Shown: positions 8,737 to 18,206 of the stretch, piece by piece | Layout: each line of letters starts with the position of its first letter | How positions within the stretch are numbered: the first letter of the stretch is position 1 | NCBI GenBank assembly: GCA_027449605.1 | Contig: DAIDLH010000079.1 | Coordinates: forward strand, 1 to 64,000 | DNA from: Candidatus Muproteobacteria bacterium | Lineage (GTDB): Bacteria > Pseudomonadota > Gammaproteobacteria > Acidiferrobacterales > Sulfurifustaceae | Length of the DNA: 64,000 nt | Reading direction: 5' to 3' | Notes under the pieces: model-generated | The model's database searches: none | What the model was told of the DNA's origin: nothing | The model's input: the letters and a program-made list of their open reading frames with translations, nothing else | Translations under genes and position numbers: made by a program

Positions 8737-10141
8737 AGAAAAATTTTCTTCCACTGTCCCGACGGGAAAAAACCGGCTCGCGCTCGGAGTCATCGTCATG
8801 GCCTTGCTGGGCGGCTGTTCCATGATTCCGGCCTACCAGCGCCCGGCGGCGCCGGTCCCCGAAAGTTTTCCGGGCGTCGGCGAGGCTACCGCCAGCCCGC
8901 CGGTTTCCTGGCGCGAGTATTTTTCGGACCCGGCGCTTCACGATCTCATCGAGGCGGCGCTCAACCACAACCGCGATCTCAGGATCGCCCTCGCGCGCGT
9001 CGACGAGGCGCGCGCCCTGGCGGGCATCGCCCGCGCCGATCGCCTGCCCACGGTCGAGGCGCAGGCCTCGGCCAACCGCTCGCGCACGCCAGGAGATGTC
9101 ACGGGCACGGGCCAGCCGCTGGTCGCGCGCCGTTACGACGCGGGCCTGGGCGTGACGGCGTTCGAACTGGATTTCTGGGGCCGGGTGGCGGCGTTGAGCG
9201 AAGCGGCCCGGGCCCAGTACCTGGCGACCGACGAGGCGGCGAAAAGTTTTCGCATCGGTCTCGTCAGCGACGTCGCCACTACCTGGTTCCTGCTCACGGA
9301 ACTTTCCGAGCGCGAGCGCCTGGCCGCCGAGACTTTGCAATCCCGCGAGGAGAGTCTCGCGCTCATCCGTCGGCGGCGCGAGGTCGGACTGGCGACCGAG
9401 CTCGATGTGCTCGCCGCCGAGGGCCTCACGGAATCCGTGCGCATTCAATGGACCGAGCTGAAGCGCCAGCGGGATGAAACGGAAAACGCGCTGCGTCTGC
9501 TCACCGGCATGGGCGCCGGCATCCCGGCGCCGACCAACGTCGCCGGCCAGCCGCCGATGGCCGGGCTGGCGCCGGGATTGCCTTCGGAAGTGCTGCTGCG
9601 GCGTCCCGACGTGCGCGCCGCCGAGCAGCGGCTCATCGCCGCGAACGCCAGCGTCGGCGCGGCCCGCGCCGCGTTTTTTCCGCGCATCGCGCTCACCGCC
9701 AATCTCGGCACGGCCAGCCGCGAACTCTCCGGCCTGTTCGATGCCGGCAGCAAAGCCTGGCTGTTCAATCCCGTGCTGAAGCTGCCGCTGTTCGACGCCG
9801 GCCGCACCCGCGCCAACGTGGACGTGGCCGAAGCGCGCAAGGTCCAGGCCGTGGCCGACTACGAAAAAACCGTGCAACAGGCTTTCCGCGAAGTGGCCGA
9901 CGCCCTGGCCGCGCGGACCAACTACGGCGAACAACTGGCCGCCCAGGAAACCAACCAGCGCATCCAGCAGGCGCGCCTGAAACGGGTCAAGGCCCGCGAG
10001 CGCGCGGGCATCGCGAGTTATCTGGAAGTGCTGGATGCCAGTCGCGACGCCTTCGGCGCGGAGCAGGCGCTGGTGAGCACGCGCCGGCAACTCCTGGGCG
10101 CGCAAGTCGCGCTCTACCGGGCACTGGGCGGCGGAGAATAG
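8729..10141 (+). CDS. RND outer membrane factor lipoprotein (NodT/OprM type)
   Basis: Lipobox LLGGC; PSEVLLRRPDVRAAEQRLIAANASVGAARAAFFPRIALTANLG. Confidence 0.95.
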   Translation: MTEEKFSSTVPTGKNRLALGVIVMALLGGCSMIPAYQRPAAPVPESFPGVGEATASPPVSWREYFSDPALHDLIEAALNHNRDLRIALARVDEARALAGIARADRLPTVEAQASANRSRTPGDVTGTGQPLVARRYDAGLGVTAFELDFWGRVAALSEAARAQYLATDEAAKSFRIGLVSDVATTWFLLTELSERERLAAETLQSREESLALIRRRREVGLATELDVLAAEGLTESVRIQWTELKRQRDETENALRLLTGMGAGIPAPTNVAGQPPMAGLAPGLPSEVLLRRPDVRAAEQRLIAANASVGAARAAFFPRIALTANLGTASRELSGLFDAGSKAWLFNPVLKLPLFDAGRTRANVDVAEARKVQAVADYEKTVQQAFREVADALAARTNYGEQLAAQETNQRIQQARLKRVKARERAGIASYLEVLDASRDAFGAEQALVSTRRQLLGAQVALYRALGGGE

Positions 10142-10259
10142 CGGCGCGTCTTTTCCTGTTCCCCGGCGACGACATCGGCCGGAGCCGGTCCATGCCGGCC
10201 GCCACTCCCGGATGCGGATATAATCCGCCGTGAAAAATCCCGGAGCAGCGATCGTGAAT

Positions 10260-10514
10260 ATGGAATCCGCGAATACCGTGGGTCTTCTCGCCGGCGCACT
10301 TACGACGGTGGCCTTTATTCCCCAGGTCATCAAAATCTGGAAAACAAAACACGCGACCGACATCTCCCTGGGCATGTTCGCGATTTTCAGCGTCGGCGTG
10401 CTGCTGTGGCTGTTCTACGGCATCGAGATCGGCTCCATTCCTGTCATCGCCGCCAACGCCGTGACGCTGGGCCTGTCGCTGACCATTCTCGTTTTCAAGA
10501 TGCGGTACAAATAA
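10260..10514 (+). CDS. SemiSWEET/PQ-loop family transporter
   Basis: [50 protein letters not shown] motif. Confidence 0.85.
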   Translation: MESANTVGLLAGALTTVAFIPQVIKIWKTKHATDISLGMFAIFSVGVLLWLFYGIEIGSIPVIAANAVTLGLSLTILVFKMRYK

Positions 10515-10590
10515 TTCCGTCCGCTATCGTGCCTGTTGTCCGGATCGGATAAAATCGCCGTCGTTTTGTGTCACGCTTCGGAGCGAATCC

Positions 10591-11484
10591 ATGCCTGAAA
10601 CGCTGTTTCAATCGGACATCAAGAGCCTGCGCCTGCGCCACCGCGGCAAGGTGCGCGACATCTACGACATCGACGAGAGCCACATGCTCATCGTCACCAC
10701 CGACCGGCTCTCAGCCTTCGACGTGGTGCTGCCCGATCCCATCCCCGGCAAGGGCGCGGTGCTCACGGCGATGTCGAATTTCTGGTTCGGCCGCACGCGC
10801 CGGCTCATCGCCAACCAGTTGACCGACGTTCCGCTGGAGCAGGTGCTGAAGGACCCGGCCGAGCGCCAGCAGGTGGAAGGGCGCGCGATCGTGGTCCGGA
10901 AACTCAAGGCGTTGCCGGTCGAGGCGATCGTGCGCGGCTATCTCGTCGGCAGCGGCTGGAAGGAATACAAGCAGAGCGGCACCGTTTGCGGCATCAAGCT
11001 GCCCGCGGGCCTGAAGGAGGCCGACAAGCTGCCCGAGCCGATCTTCACGCCCTCGACCAAGGCTGCCGTCGGTCAGCATGACGAGAACATCAGCTTCGAG
11101 CAGGCCGTGGAAATCCTGGGCAAGGACATCGCCGAGAAGGTGAAGAACGCCACGATCGCCGTATATAAGGAATGCGCGCAGTACGCCCTCACGCGCGGCA
11201 TCATCATCGCCGACACCAAGTTCGAGTTCGGCCTCGACGAAAAGGGCGGGCTGACATTGATCGACGAAGTGCTGACGCCCGATTCCTCGCGCTTCTGGCC
11301 GGCCGATCAGTACCGGTCCGGCGCCAACCCGCCGAGCTTCGACAAGCAGTACGTGCGCGACTGGCTGGAGGCGAGCGGCTGGAACAAGAAAGCGCCGGCG
11401 CCCAAATTGCCGGCGGAGGTCATTGCCCGGACGGCGGAGAAATACCGCGAGGCGCTCACGCGCCTGACCGGCGCGGGACGCTGA
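10591..11484 (+). CDS. purC: Phosphoribosylaminoimidazole-succinocarboxamide synthase
   Basis: [40 protein letters not shown]...[10 protein letters not shown]. Confidence 0.96.
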   Translation: MPETLFQSDIKSLRLRHRGKVRDIYDIDESHMLIVTTDRLSAFDVVLPDPIPGKGAVLTAMSNFWFGRTRRLIANQLTDVPLEQVLKDPAERQQVEGRAIVVRKLKALPVEAIVRGYLVGSGWKEYKQSGTVCGIKLPAGLKEADKLPEPIFTPSTKAAVGQHDENISFEQAVEILGKDIAEKVKNATIAVYKECAQYALTRGIIIADTKFEFGLDEKGGLTLIDEVLTPDSSRFWPADQYRSGANPPSFDKQYVRDWLEASGWNKKAPAPKLPAEVIARTAEKYREALTRLTGAGR

Positions 11485-11494
11485 CGCCGACCGC

Positions 11495-12133
11495 ATGCGC
11501 GACATCGCCGACCTGGTCGCGGGATTTCAGCGTTTCCGCGAACGTTACTTCGGCAACGAGCGCGCGCTTTTCGACAAGCTCATCCGGAAGGGCCAGGCGC
11601 CGAAGGTGATGGTCGTCGCCTGCTGCGATTCGCGCGTCGATCCCGCGATCGTCCTGGATTGCGATCCCGGCGATCTGTTCGTGGTGCGCAACGTCGCCAA
11701 TCTCGTCCCGCCGCACGAAACCAGCGGCCACTACCACGGCACCAGCGCCGCGCTGGAATTCGCCGTGACCTGCCTGCAGGTCGAGCACGTCATCGTTCTC
11801 GGGCACGCCCAGTGCGGCGGCATCCGCGCCCTGCTCGGCGACATCCGCTTCGAGGACGGCGCCGGCCAGTTCATCCAGCCGTGGATGACCATCGCGCGCG
11901 AGGCGCGGGAACGGGTGCAGGCGCAAATGCCGTCCGCGTCGCGCGAGTCGCAGGCACGCGCCTGCGAACAGGCGGCGGTCCGGGTGTCGCTGCGCAATCT
12001 CCTGAGTTTTCCGTTCGTGCAGCGGCGCGCCGGCGCGGGAAAACTGACGTTGCACGGCTGGTATTTCGATCTCGAGCAGGGAGCGCTGTTGCGTTACGAC
12101 GCCGCGACCGAACGGTTCGACGTGTTGAACTGA
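11495..12133 (+). CDS. Beta-class carbonic anhydrase
   Basis: VVACCDSRVDPAIVLDCDPGDLFVVRNVANLVPP...VLGHAQCGGIRAL. Confidence 0.95.
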   Translation: MRDIADLVAGFQRFRERYFGNERALFDKLIRKGQAPKVMVVACCDSRVDPAIVLDCDPGDLFVVRNVANLVPPHETSGHYHGTSAALEFAVTCLQVEHVIVLGHAQCGGIRALLGDIRFEDGAGQFIQPWMTIAREARERVQAQMPSASRESQARACEQAAVRVSLRNLLSFPFVQRRAGAGKLTLHGWYFDLEQGALLRYDAATERFDVLN

Positions 12134-12148
12134 ACGGGATTGGTTCTT

Positions 12149-12231
12149 GTAGGTTGGGGTGAATGTAATGAACCCCAACAAGCAATGGCGCGCTCGACGT
12201 TGGGCTTCACTATCGCTCAGCCCAACCTACA
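12149..12231. repeat. Hairpin-type intergenic repeat with TGTAGGTTGGG...CCCAACCTACA ends
   Basis: 11-bp perfect terminal inverted repeats 12149-12159/12221-12231. Confidence 0.8.
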
Positions 12232-12305
12232 TTGAATGATTTTTCGCGCCAGCACTTCGGCGACTTTCATCCCGTCCACGGTGGTGGAGATGCTGCGCGG
12301 CAGAC

Positions 12306-12701
12306 TTACCAGACAGACAGCTTGTGGTGGGCGCGTATCGTTCTGTCTTTGGTGATCAGCGGAATATCCATCGCCGCCGATTCCGCGGCAATCAGGCGGT
12401 CGAAGACGTCGCGCGTCCAGTCCATCCCGGCCGCCGCGCGGACAATCCGCTCAAGACCGACATCGGACAACCGCAGACCGATTCGGGTCGAGAGGTGCCG
12501 GATGATTTCGGCCGGTTTGACGCGGAGGCGGCCGGTCTCGTGCAGGAATTGCAGTTCGAGTTCGACCATCCACGAGACGACCAGATCGTTATCCTCGATG
12601 GCCTCAGCCGCGGCGTGACTCAGGCGATCGGTGAGCGCGTCGTAAAGCCAGACGACGACGTGCGTGTCCAGATAGACTAGAGATTCCTTCCCTTTCGCCA
12701 T
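12306..12701 (-). CDS. vapC: PIN-domain toxin (VapC family)
   Basis: VYLDTHVVVWLY..; DRLIAAESAAMDIPLITKDRTIR; overlaps upstream antitoxin. Confidence 0.85.
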   Translation of the reverse strand: MAKGKESLVYLDTHVVVWLYDALTDRLSHAAAEAIEDNDLVVSWMVELELQFLHETGRLRVKPAEIIRHLSTRIGLRLSDVGLERIVRAAAGMDWTRDVFDRLIAAESAAMDIPLITKDRTIRAHHKLSVW

Positions 12702-12910
12702 TTTCCCGCCTTGAGTTCCACCAGGTCTTCGGGGTTGCCGACGGTGGCCTTGTGCGGCGTGAGACGCGCGAGCTTGCTCGCTTTGGCCACCGGCACGATG
12801 CGCAGCTTGTGTCCGCGCCGGCTGATCTCGACCGGGACGCCGGTCTTGATGATGCGGTCAACGACCTTGAACAGTTGTTGACGCAGGGTGGTGAGGGAAA
12901 TCTGGCTCAT
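12677..12910 (-). CDS. vapB: Phd/YefM-family antitoxin (VapB partner)
   Basis: LRQQLFKVVDRIIKTGVPVEISRRGHKLRIVPV; paired with PIN toxin. Confidence 0.8.
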   Translation of the reverse strand: MSQISLTTLRQQLFKVVDRIIKTGVPVEISRRGHKLRIVPVAKASKLARLTPHKATVGNPEDLVELKAGKWRKGRNL

Positions 12911-12930
12911 TACGACTGCTCCATACAGGA

Positions 12931-12962
12931 TATGTACATACTATATGACGCGTATGTACATG
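12931..12962. promoter_or_regulatory. Candidate antitoxin operator with two TATGTACAT copies 22 bp apart
   Basis: TATGTACATA palindrome at 12931-12940 and TATGTACAT at 12953-12961, upstream of the Phd-like gene. Confidence 0.5.
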
Positions 12963-13005
12963 TCTAGGATGGGTAAGGCATGCCCTGCCTGTAAAGCCAG
13001 CCGGC

Positions 13006-13076
13006 GTAGGGCGCGTATCACGCGCCAATCATATGACTATCACAAGGCGAAGAATGGCGCGTGATACGCGCCCTAC
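13006..13076. repeat. REP-like element with perfect 22-bp inverted repeats GTAGGGCGCGTATCACGCGCCA / TGGCGCGTGATACGCGCCCTAC
   Basis: Arms 13006-13027 and 13055-13076, 27-nt loop. Confidence 0.9.
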
Positions 13077-13078
13077 AT

Positions 13079-14911
13079 TTATATAATCTTTCTCGCCACG
13101 GCCTCGGCGGCTTTCATGCCATCGACAGCCGCCGAAATAATTCCTCCGGCAAAACCCGCGCCTTCGCCGGCGGGATACAGGCCCTTCGTGTTCACACTTT
13201 CGAAATTTTCATCGCGCGCGATGCGGATCGGCGCGGAAGTGCGCGTCTCCACCGCGGTGAGCACAGCGTCGTGCATGGCGAAGCCCTTGAGCTGTTTCTC
13301 GAACGCCGGGATCGCCTCGCGGATGGCGGCGACGGCGTAGTCCGGCAGCGCCTGGCTCAGGTCGGTCCAGGTCACGCCGGGAGTATAAGAAGGGATGACC
13401 GACCCCGGTCCGGTCGAAGGCCGGCCGGCGAGGAAGTCGCCGACGAGCTGCGCCGGGGCGTTGTAATTGCCGCCGCCGAGTTCAAACGCCTTTTCTTCGA
13501 GTTGGCGCTGCAACGCAATACCCGCGAGCGGATGATCGCTCCCGAAGTCCGCGGGCGTGATGCCGACGACGATGCCGGCGTTGGCGTTGCGCTCGTTGCG
13601 CGAGTAATGGCTCATGCCGTTGGTGACCACGCGACCTTCCTCCGAGGTCGCGGCGACGACTTGTCCGCCCGGACACATGCAGAAACTGTAAACGTCACGT
13701 CCATTCTGGCAGTGATGCACGAGCTTGTAGTCGGCCGCGCCCAGCGCCGGATTCCCGGCGTGACGACCCAGCCGGCAGCGGTCGATCAGCGACTGCGGAT
13801 GCTCGATGCGAAAACCGATGGAGAACGGTTTGGGCTCGAAGCGCACGCCGCGGCGGTGCAGCATTTCGAACGCGTCGCGCGCGCTGTGGCCGACGGCGAG
13901 GATGATATGATCGGCGGCGATGAATTCGCCGTCGGTAAAACTCTGATCCGATTCCCTCCCCCTTGATGGGGGAGGGTTAGGGTGGGGGTGTGAGGGCGAA
14001 GGTTTTTGATGCCGCTCACCCCCATCCTGTTTCCTGCCCGGGGTGCTCGGAAAGCTCGCGCACCCGCTCGGCGGGAAAAGGTCCACTGGACCTTTTCCAA
14101 TTTCCGCCTCGCCCCCCGTGAAGGGGGAAGGGACGTTTTCGTCAGGTTGTTCTTTCGGAGTTTGCCCGGCAAGGACTACACCGCGTACGCAGCCGTCTTC
14201 GATCACGATATCCGTGACGCGGCTCTCGAAGCGGATCTCGCCGCCGAGCTCGATGATTTTCTTCCGCAGGTTTTCCACCACCTTGACGAGCCGCAGCGTG
14301 CCGATGTGCGGTTTGCTGATGTAGAGGATTTCTTCCGGCGCGCCGGCGTCCACGAAGTCCTGGAGAATTTTCTTTATATGATGGCCGCGGTCCTTGATGC
14401 CGGTGTGCAGCTTGCCGTCGGAAAACGTGCCGGCGCCGCCCTCGCCGAACTGCACGTTGGACTCGGGATCGAAGCGGCGCCGGCGCCAGAAGCCCCACAC
14501 GTCCTGGCTGCGTTCGCGCACGGCCTTGCCGCGTTCCAGGATCAGCGGCCGGAAGCCCATGCGCGCCAGCGACAGCCCGGCGAACAGACCGCAGGGACCG
14601 GCGCCGATGACGACGGGACGCGTCGGGAGATTCGCCGGCGCCTGAACCGGATAATGATAAGTTTCGTCCGGCGCTTGCTTGATGTGCTGGCTGTGCTTGA
14701 AGCGCGCCAGCAGCGCGGCTTCGTCCCTGACTTCGACGTCGAGGGTGTAGACGAACAGGATTTCGCCCGACTTGCGCGCGTCGTAGCCGCGCCGGTGCAC
14801 GCGGTAACCGAGCAGTTCCGCTTCGGAGATTCCGAGAGCGCGCCGGATCGCGGCCTTGAGTTCGGCCTCGCCGTGATCGAGGCCGAGCCTCACTTCGGTC
14901 AATCGCAGCAT
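13079..14911 (-). CDS. FAD-dependent dehydrogenase (COG2509-like) carrying an in-frame repeat insertion
   Basis: MLRLTEVRLGLDHGEAELKAAIRRALGI...VVIGAGPCGLFAGLSLARMGFRPLILERG; low-complexity insert GGEAEIGKGPVDLFPPSG...PHPNPPPSRGRESDQ. Confidence 0.9.
   Translation of the reverse strand: MLRLTEVRLGLDHGEAELKAAIRRALGISEAELLGYRVHRRGYDARKSGEILFVYTLDVEVRDEAALLARFKHSQHIKQAPDETYHYPVQAPANLPTRPVVIGAGPCGLFAGLSLARMGFRPLILERGKAVRERSQDVWGFWRRRRFDPESNVQFGEGGAGTFSDGKLHTGIKDRGHHIKKILQDFVDAGAPEEILYISKPHIGTLRLVKVVENLRKKIIELGGEIRFESRVTDIVIEDGCVRGVVLAGQTPKEQPDENVPSPFTGGEAEIGKGPVDLFPPSGCASFPSTPGRKQDGGERHQKPSPSHPHPNPPPSRGRESDQSFTDGEFIAADHIILAVGHSARDAFEMLHRRGVRFEPKPFSIGFRIEHPQSLIDRCRLGRHAGNPALGAADYKLVHHCQNGRDVYSFCMCPGGQVVAATSEEGRVVTNGMSHYSRNERNANAGIVVGITPADFGSDHPLAGIALQRQLEEKAFELGGGNYNAPAQLVGDFLAGRPSTGPGSVIPSYTPGVTWTDLSQALPDYAVAAIREAIPAFEKQLKGFAMHDAVLTAVETRTSAPIRIARDENFESVNTKGLYPAGEGAGFAGGIISAAVDGMKAAEAVARKII
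13953..14135. repeat. Structured palindromic repeat element, copy 1 (inside a CDS)
   Basis: CCCTCCCCC-TTGAT-GGGGGAGGG (13954-13976), core GGGGTGCTCGG..GCTCGCGCACCCGCTCGGCGG, 12-bp palindrome GGAAAAGGTCCA-c-TGGACCTTTTCC (14074-14098). Confidence 0.85.
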
Positions 14912-15094
14912 GAAACGTGGCAGGAGATTTGCGGACGGCGCCGGTTGAGCGGACAGGACTGTCTTATTATGACACGGGTCCCGAAGGGAAATGCGCGCGG
15001 TTGCAAGATGCCCACGCCGCGGAACTTTCGCGGGCGCTCCGGGTCGTCCGCGGGCGGGTTTGCCGTGAAACGGCAATCTGCTAAAGTGCCTCCC

Positions 15095-15469
15095 ATGTTC
15101 CGCATGAAACGCCTCGCCCGCGGCCTGTCGCTGCTGCTTTCGCTGGTGTTGGTTCTGGCGCCAGCGATGCCGGCCCTTGCCTTCGTCGCCAAGAGCGGCG
15201 CGGCGCACGCCGTTCAAGTTTCGCACGGCAACGATCAGCAGGCGGACGGGTCCGCCCCGGCGGCGCGCTACTCGACGACGTGCGCGCAGCATGATTCCTC
15301 CGCCGGCCACGATCGCGACTGCTGCGCGCATTGCTTCGGGCTGGTGACTCTCGTCCAGGTGGCTTATTTTTTCCCGTCGCATCCGGTGCAAACGCCGGTT
15401 CTGAACCAGCTTCATCCGGTTTTCCTGATCGCATCGCCCGACCGGCCACCGCGTTTTCTTTCCCTCTGA
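15095..15469 (+). CDS. Small secreted Cys/His-containing protein, probably copper-associated
   Basis: Signal peptide; TTCAQHDSSAGHDRDCCAHCFG; located directly upstream of copA. Confidence 0.6.
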   Translation: MFRMKRLARGLSLLLSLVLVLAPAMPALAFVAKSGAAHAVQVSHGNDQQADGSAPAARYSTTCAQHDSSAGHDRDCCAHCFGLVTLVQVAYFFPSHPVQTPVLNQLHPVFLIASPDRPPRFLSL

Positions 15470-15484
15470 TTTCCCGTTTTCGAT

Positions 15485-15519
15485 GACGCCGTAAGGCGTC
15501 GCGCCGCAGCGAGCGGCGC
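15485..15519 (+). other. Two tandem hairpins in the copA leader
   Basis: GACGCC-gtaa-GGCGTC (15485-15500) then GCGCCGC-agcga-GCGGCGC; no following T-run. Confidence 0.55.
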
Positions 15520-15555
15520 ATCCTGTATTTCAATTCATGCATTCGGAGGGACGTT

Positions 15556-17241
15556 ATGTCCGCACGTCGTCATTTTCCGGCCATGCCCCATTTGCCGCGC
15601 CGGCGGTTTCTCCAGGGTCTGGCCGCGGGCGGGATCCTGCTGGGATGGTCGCCATGGTCCAGGACGGCCTGGGCGCGGGAAGCATCCGCGACCGCCACCG
15701 GAACGGCCGCGGTGCTCAGCGGCACCGAGTTCGATCTCACGATCGCGGAAACGCCAGTCAATTTCACCGGCATGCCGCGCCTGGCCACCACCATCAACGG
15801 CTCGATCCCGGGGCCGACGCTGCGCTGGCGCGAGGGCGATACGGTGACGCTGCGGGTCACTAACCGGCTTCCCGTGGATTCTTCCATCCACTGGCACGGC
15901 ATTCTCCTGCCGTATCAGATGGACGGCGTGCCGGGCATCAGTTATCCGGGTATCGCGCCGGGTGAAACCTTCGTTTATCGCTTCAAGGTTCAGCAGACCG
16001 GCACTTACTGGTACCACTCTCATTCCGGTTTCCAGGAGCAGACCGGCATGTACGGCGCGATCGTCATCGAACCGCGCAGCGGCGATTCGATCCGCGCCGA
16101 CCGCGAGTACGTGGTGCAGTTGTCCGACTGGACCGACGAAAATCCGATGGCGGTGATGGCCAAGCTCAAGAGGCAAAGCGGCTATTACAATTTCAACCAA
16201 CCCACCGCGGTTCAATTCCTTCGCGACGCATCCCGCGACGGACTCTCGGCCGCCGTCAACAAGCGCAAGATGTGGAACCAGATGCGCATGAACCCGACCG
16301 ATCTGGCCGACGTTTCCGCTCACACCTACACCTATCTCATGAACGGCGTCACCCCGGCCGGCAACTGGACCGGGCTGTTCCGTTCCGGCGAGAAGCTGCG
16401 GCTGCGTTTCATCAACGGCTCGGCCATGACGTTTTTCGACGTGCGCATCCCGGGGCTCAAGCTGACCGTGGTCCAGGCCGACGGCCAGAACGTCGAGCCG
16501 ATCAGCGTGGACGAGATACGCATCGGCGTGGCCGAGACCTATGACGTGATCGTCACACCGAAGGACGATGCCTACACGATTTTCGCCCAGTCCATGGATC
16601 GCACCGGCTTCGCCCGCGGCACGCTGGCGACGCGCGCCGGCGTGACAGCCGCGGTTCCGGCGCCGGACAAACCCGAGCCGCTCTCCATGGGCGACATGAT
16701 GGGGGACATGATGGGCGGCAAGCGCGCACATCATGCGCGCACCGAGTACGGTCCGAGCACGGACATGCGCGTGGACACGCCGCGCACCAACCTGGACGAC
16801 CCCGGCGTCGGCCTGCGCGACAACGGACGGCGCGTATTGACCTACGCCGATCTGCGCACGATCGGCGGACCGCTCGATCGCCGCGGCGCGCAACGCGAGA
16901 TCGAGCTGCATCTCACCGGCAACATGGAGCGCTACACCTGGTCGCTCGACGGGGTCGAGTTCGGCCGGTCCACGCCGGTGCATTTCCGCCGCAACGAGCG
17001 GCTGCGCGTGATCTTCGTCAACGACACGATGATGACCCATCCGATGCACATGCACGGCATGTGGCAGGAGCTGGAAAACCCGGATGGGAAGTTTCAGGCG
17101 CGCAAGCACACCATCAACGTGCAGCCGGCGCAGCGCGTGACTTTCCTCGTCACCGCGGATGCCCTGGGCCGTTGGGCCTGGCATTGTCATCTTCTGTACC
17201 ACATGGACATGGGCATGTTCCGCGAAGTGGTGGTGGCGTGA
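15556..17241 (+). CDS. copA: Copper resistance multicopper oxidase
   Basis: Tat-like RRRFLQGLAAGGILLGW; IHWHGILLPYQMDGVPG; TYWYHSHSGFQ; MTHPMHMHGMW; WHCHLLYHMDMGM. Confidence 0.95.
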   Translation: MSARRHFPAMPHLPRRRFLQGLAAGGILLGWSPWSRTAWAREASATATGTAAVLSGTEFDLTIAETPVNFTGMPRLATTINGSIPGPTLRWREGDTVTLRVTNRLPVDSSIHWHGILLPYQMDGVPGISYPGIAPGETFVYRFKVQQTGTYWYHSHSGFQEQTGMYGAIVIEPRSGDSIRADREYVVQLSDWTDENPMAVMAKLKRQSGYYNFNQPTAVQFLRDASRDGLSAAVNKRKMWNQMRMNPTDLADVSAHTYTYLMNGVTPAGNWTGLFRSGEKLRLRFINGSAMTFFDVRIPGLKLTVVQADGQNVEPISVDEIRIGVAETYDVIVTPKDDAYTIFAQSMDRTGFARGTLATRAGVTAAVPAPDKPEPLSMGDMMGDMMGGKRAHHARTEYGPSTDMRVDTPRTNLDDPGVGLRDNGRRVLTYADLRTIGGPLDRRGAQREIELHLTGNMERYTWSLDGVEFGRSTPVHFRRNERLRVIFVNDTMMTHPMHMHGMWQELENPDGKFQARKHTINVQPAQRVTFLVTADALGRWAWHCHLLYHMDMGMFREVVVA

Positions 17242-17296
17242 GCCCTTCGACTTGGCTCAGGCCAGGCATGGCGCGATCGGATAACGGAGAAACAAC

Positions 17297-18151
17297 ATGA
17301 CGAACAGACAAATGTGCGCAATCGCCCTGGCGGCGATGGCCATCGGCGGGTCGCCGGTTTGGGCGCAGGAGTCGGCGCCGCAGGCCGGCGAAGTGGAAAC
17401 GATGCCGGCCATGGACCACGGTTCCATGCAGGGCGGCTCGCCCCCGCCCGACGCCCGCGATCCGCACGCCTATTCCGGCGGTTACGATTTCGGGCCGATC
17501 CCGCGACCACGCATGATGGACGAGCATCGTCTCGGCTCGCTCCTCGTGGATCGACTCGAAAGGGCGCGCACGCGCGACAACTCGTCCACGGAGTACGATC
17601 TGCAGGCCTGGTACGGCCGGACTTACGACCGCGCGGTGCTCAAGGCCGAGGGCGAAGGCGACGGCGGCAAGCCTCAGGATGCGCGCACCGAGTTGCTCTG
17701 GGGGCATGCGGTCGCCACCTACTGGGACACGCAACTGGGCATGCGCTACGACTCCGGCGCGGGACCGGATCGCCGCTGGCTCGCCTTCGGCATTCAGGGA
17801 CTGGCGCCCTACTGGTTCGAGGCGCAGGCCACGGCCTATGTCGGCGAGAGCGGACGCAGCGCGCTGCGGCTGGAAGCGGAATACGAGCTGCTGCTCACGC
17901 AGAAACTGATCCTGCAGCCGCGCCTCGAGGCGAACGTCTACGGCAAGCGCGACGCCGCGCGCGAACGCGGTTCCGGCCTGTCCGATCTGGCCGCGGGCGT
18001 GCGCTTGCGCTACGAAATCCGGCGCGAGTTCGCGCCCTACATCGGCATCGAGCGCGCCGGCAAGTTCGGGGCCACGGCGGACTTTGCGCGCGCGACCGGA
18101 GAGAAAACCGGGGAAACGCAGCTCGTCGCGGGTCTGCGTTTCTGGTTTTGA
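17297..18151 (+). CDS. copB: Copper resistance outer membrane protein B
   Basis: MDHGSMQGG; DEHRLGSLLVDRLERAR...GRTYDRAVLKAEGEGD; adjacent to copA. Confidence 0.95.
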   Translation: MTNRQMCAIALAAMAIGGSPVWAQESAPQAGEVETMPAMDHGSMQGGSPPPDARDPHAYSGGYDFGPIPRPRMMDEHRLGSLLVDRLERARTRDNSSTEYDLQAWYGRTYDRAVLKAEGEGDGGKPQDARTELLWGHAVATYWDTQLGMRYDSGAGPDRRWLAFGIQGLAPYWFEAQATAYVGESGRSALRLEAEYELLLTQKLILQPRLEANVYGKRDAARERGSGLSDLAAGVRLRYEIRREFAPYIGIERAGKFGATADFARATGEKTGETQLVAGLRFWF

Positions 18152-18206
18152 GCGGGACCATGCGACCCAAGAGGCCGGTAATTTTTTTGTTTCAAGGAGC
18201 CAAGCA

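Noticed and set aside
14006-15469. 487-aa plus-strand ORF
   Set aside because: Upstream part is antisense to the FAD dehydrogenase; only the last 124 codons from 15095 look like a real gene.
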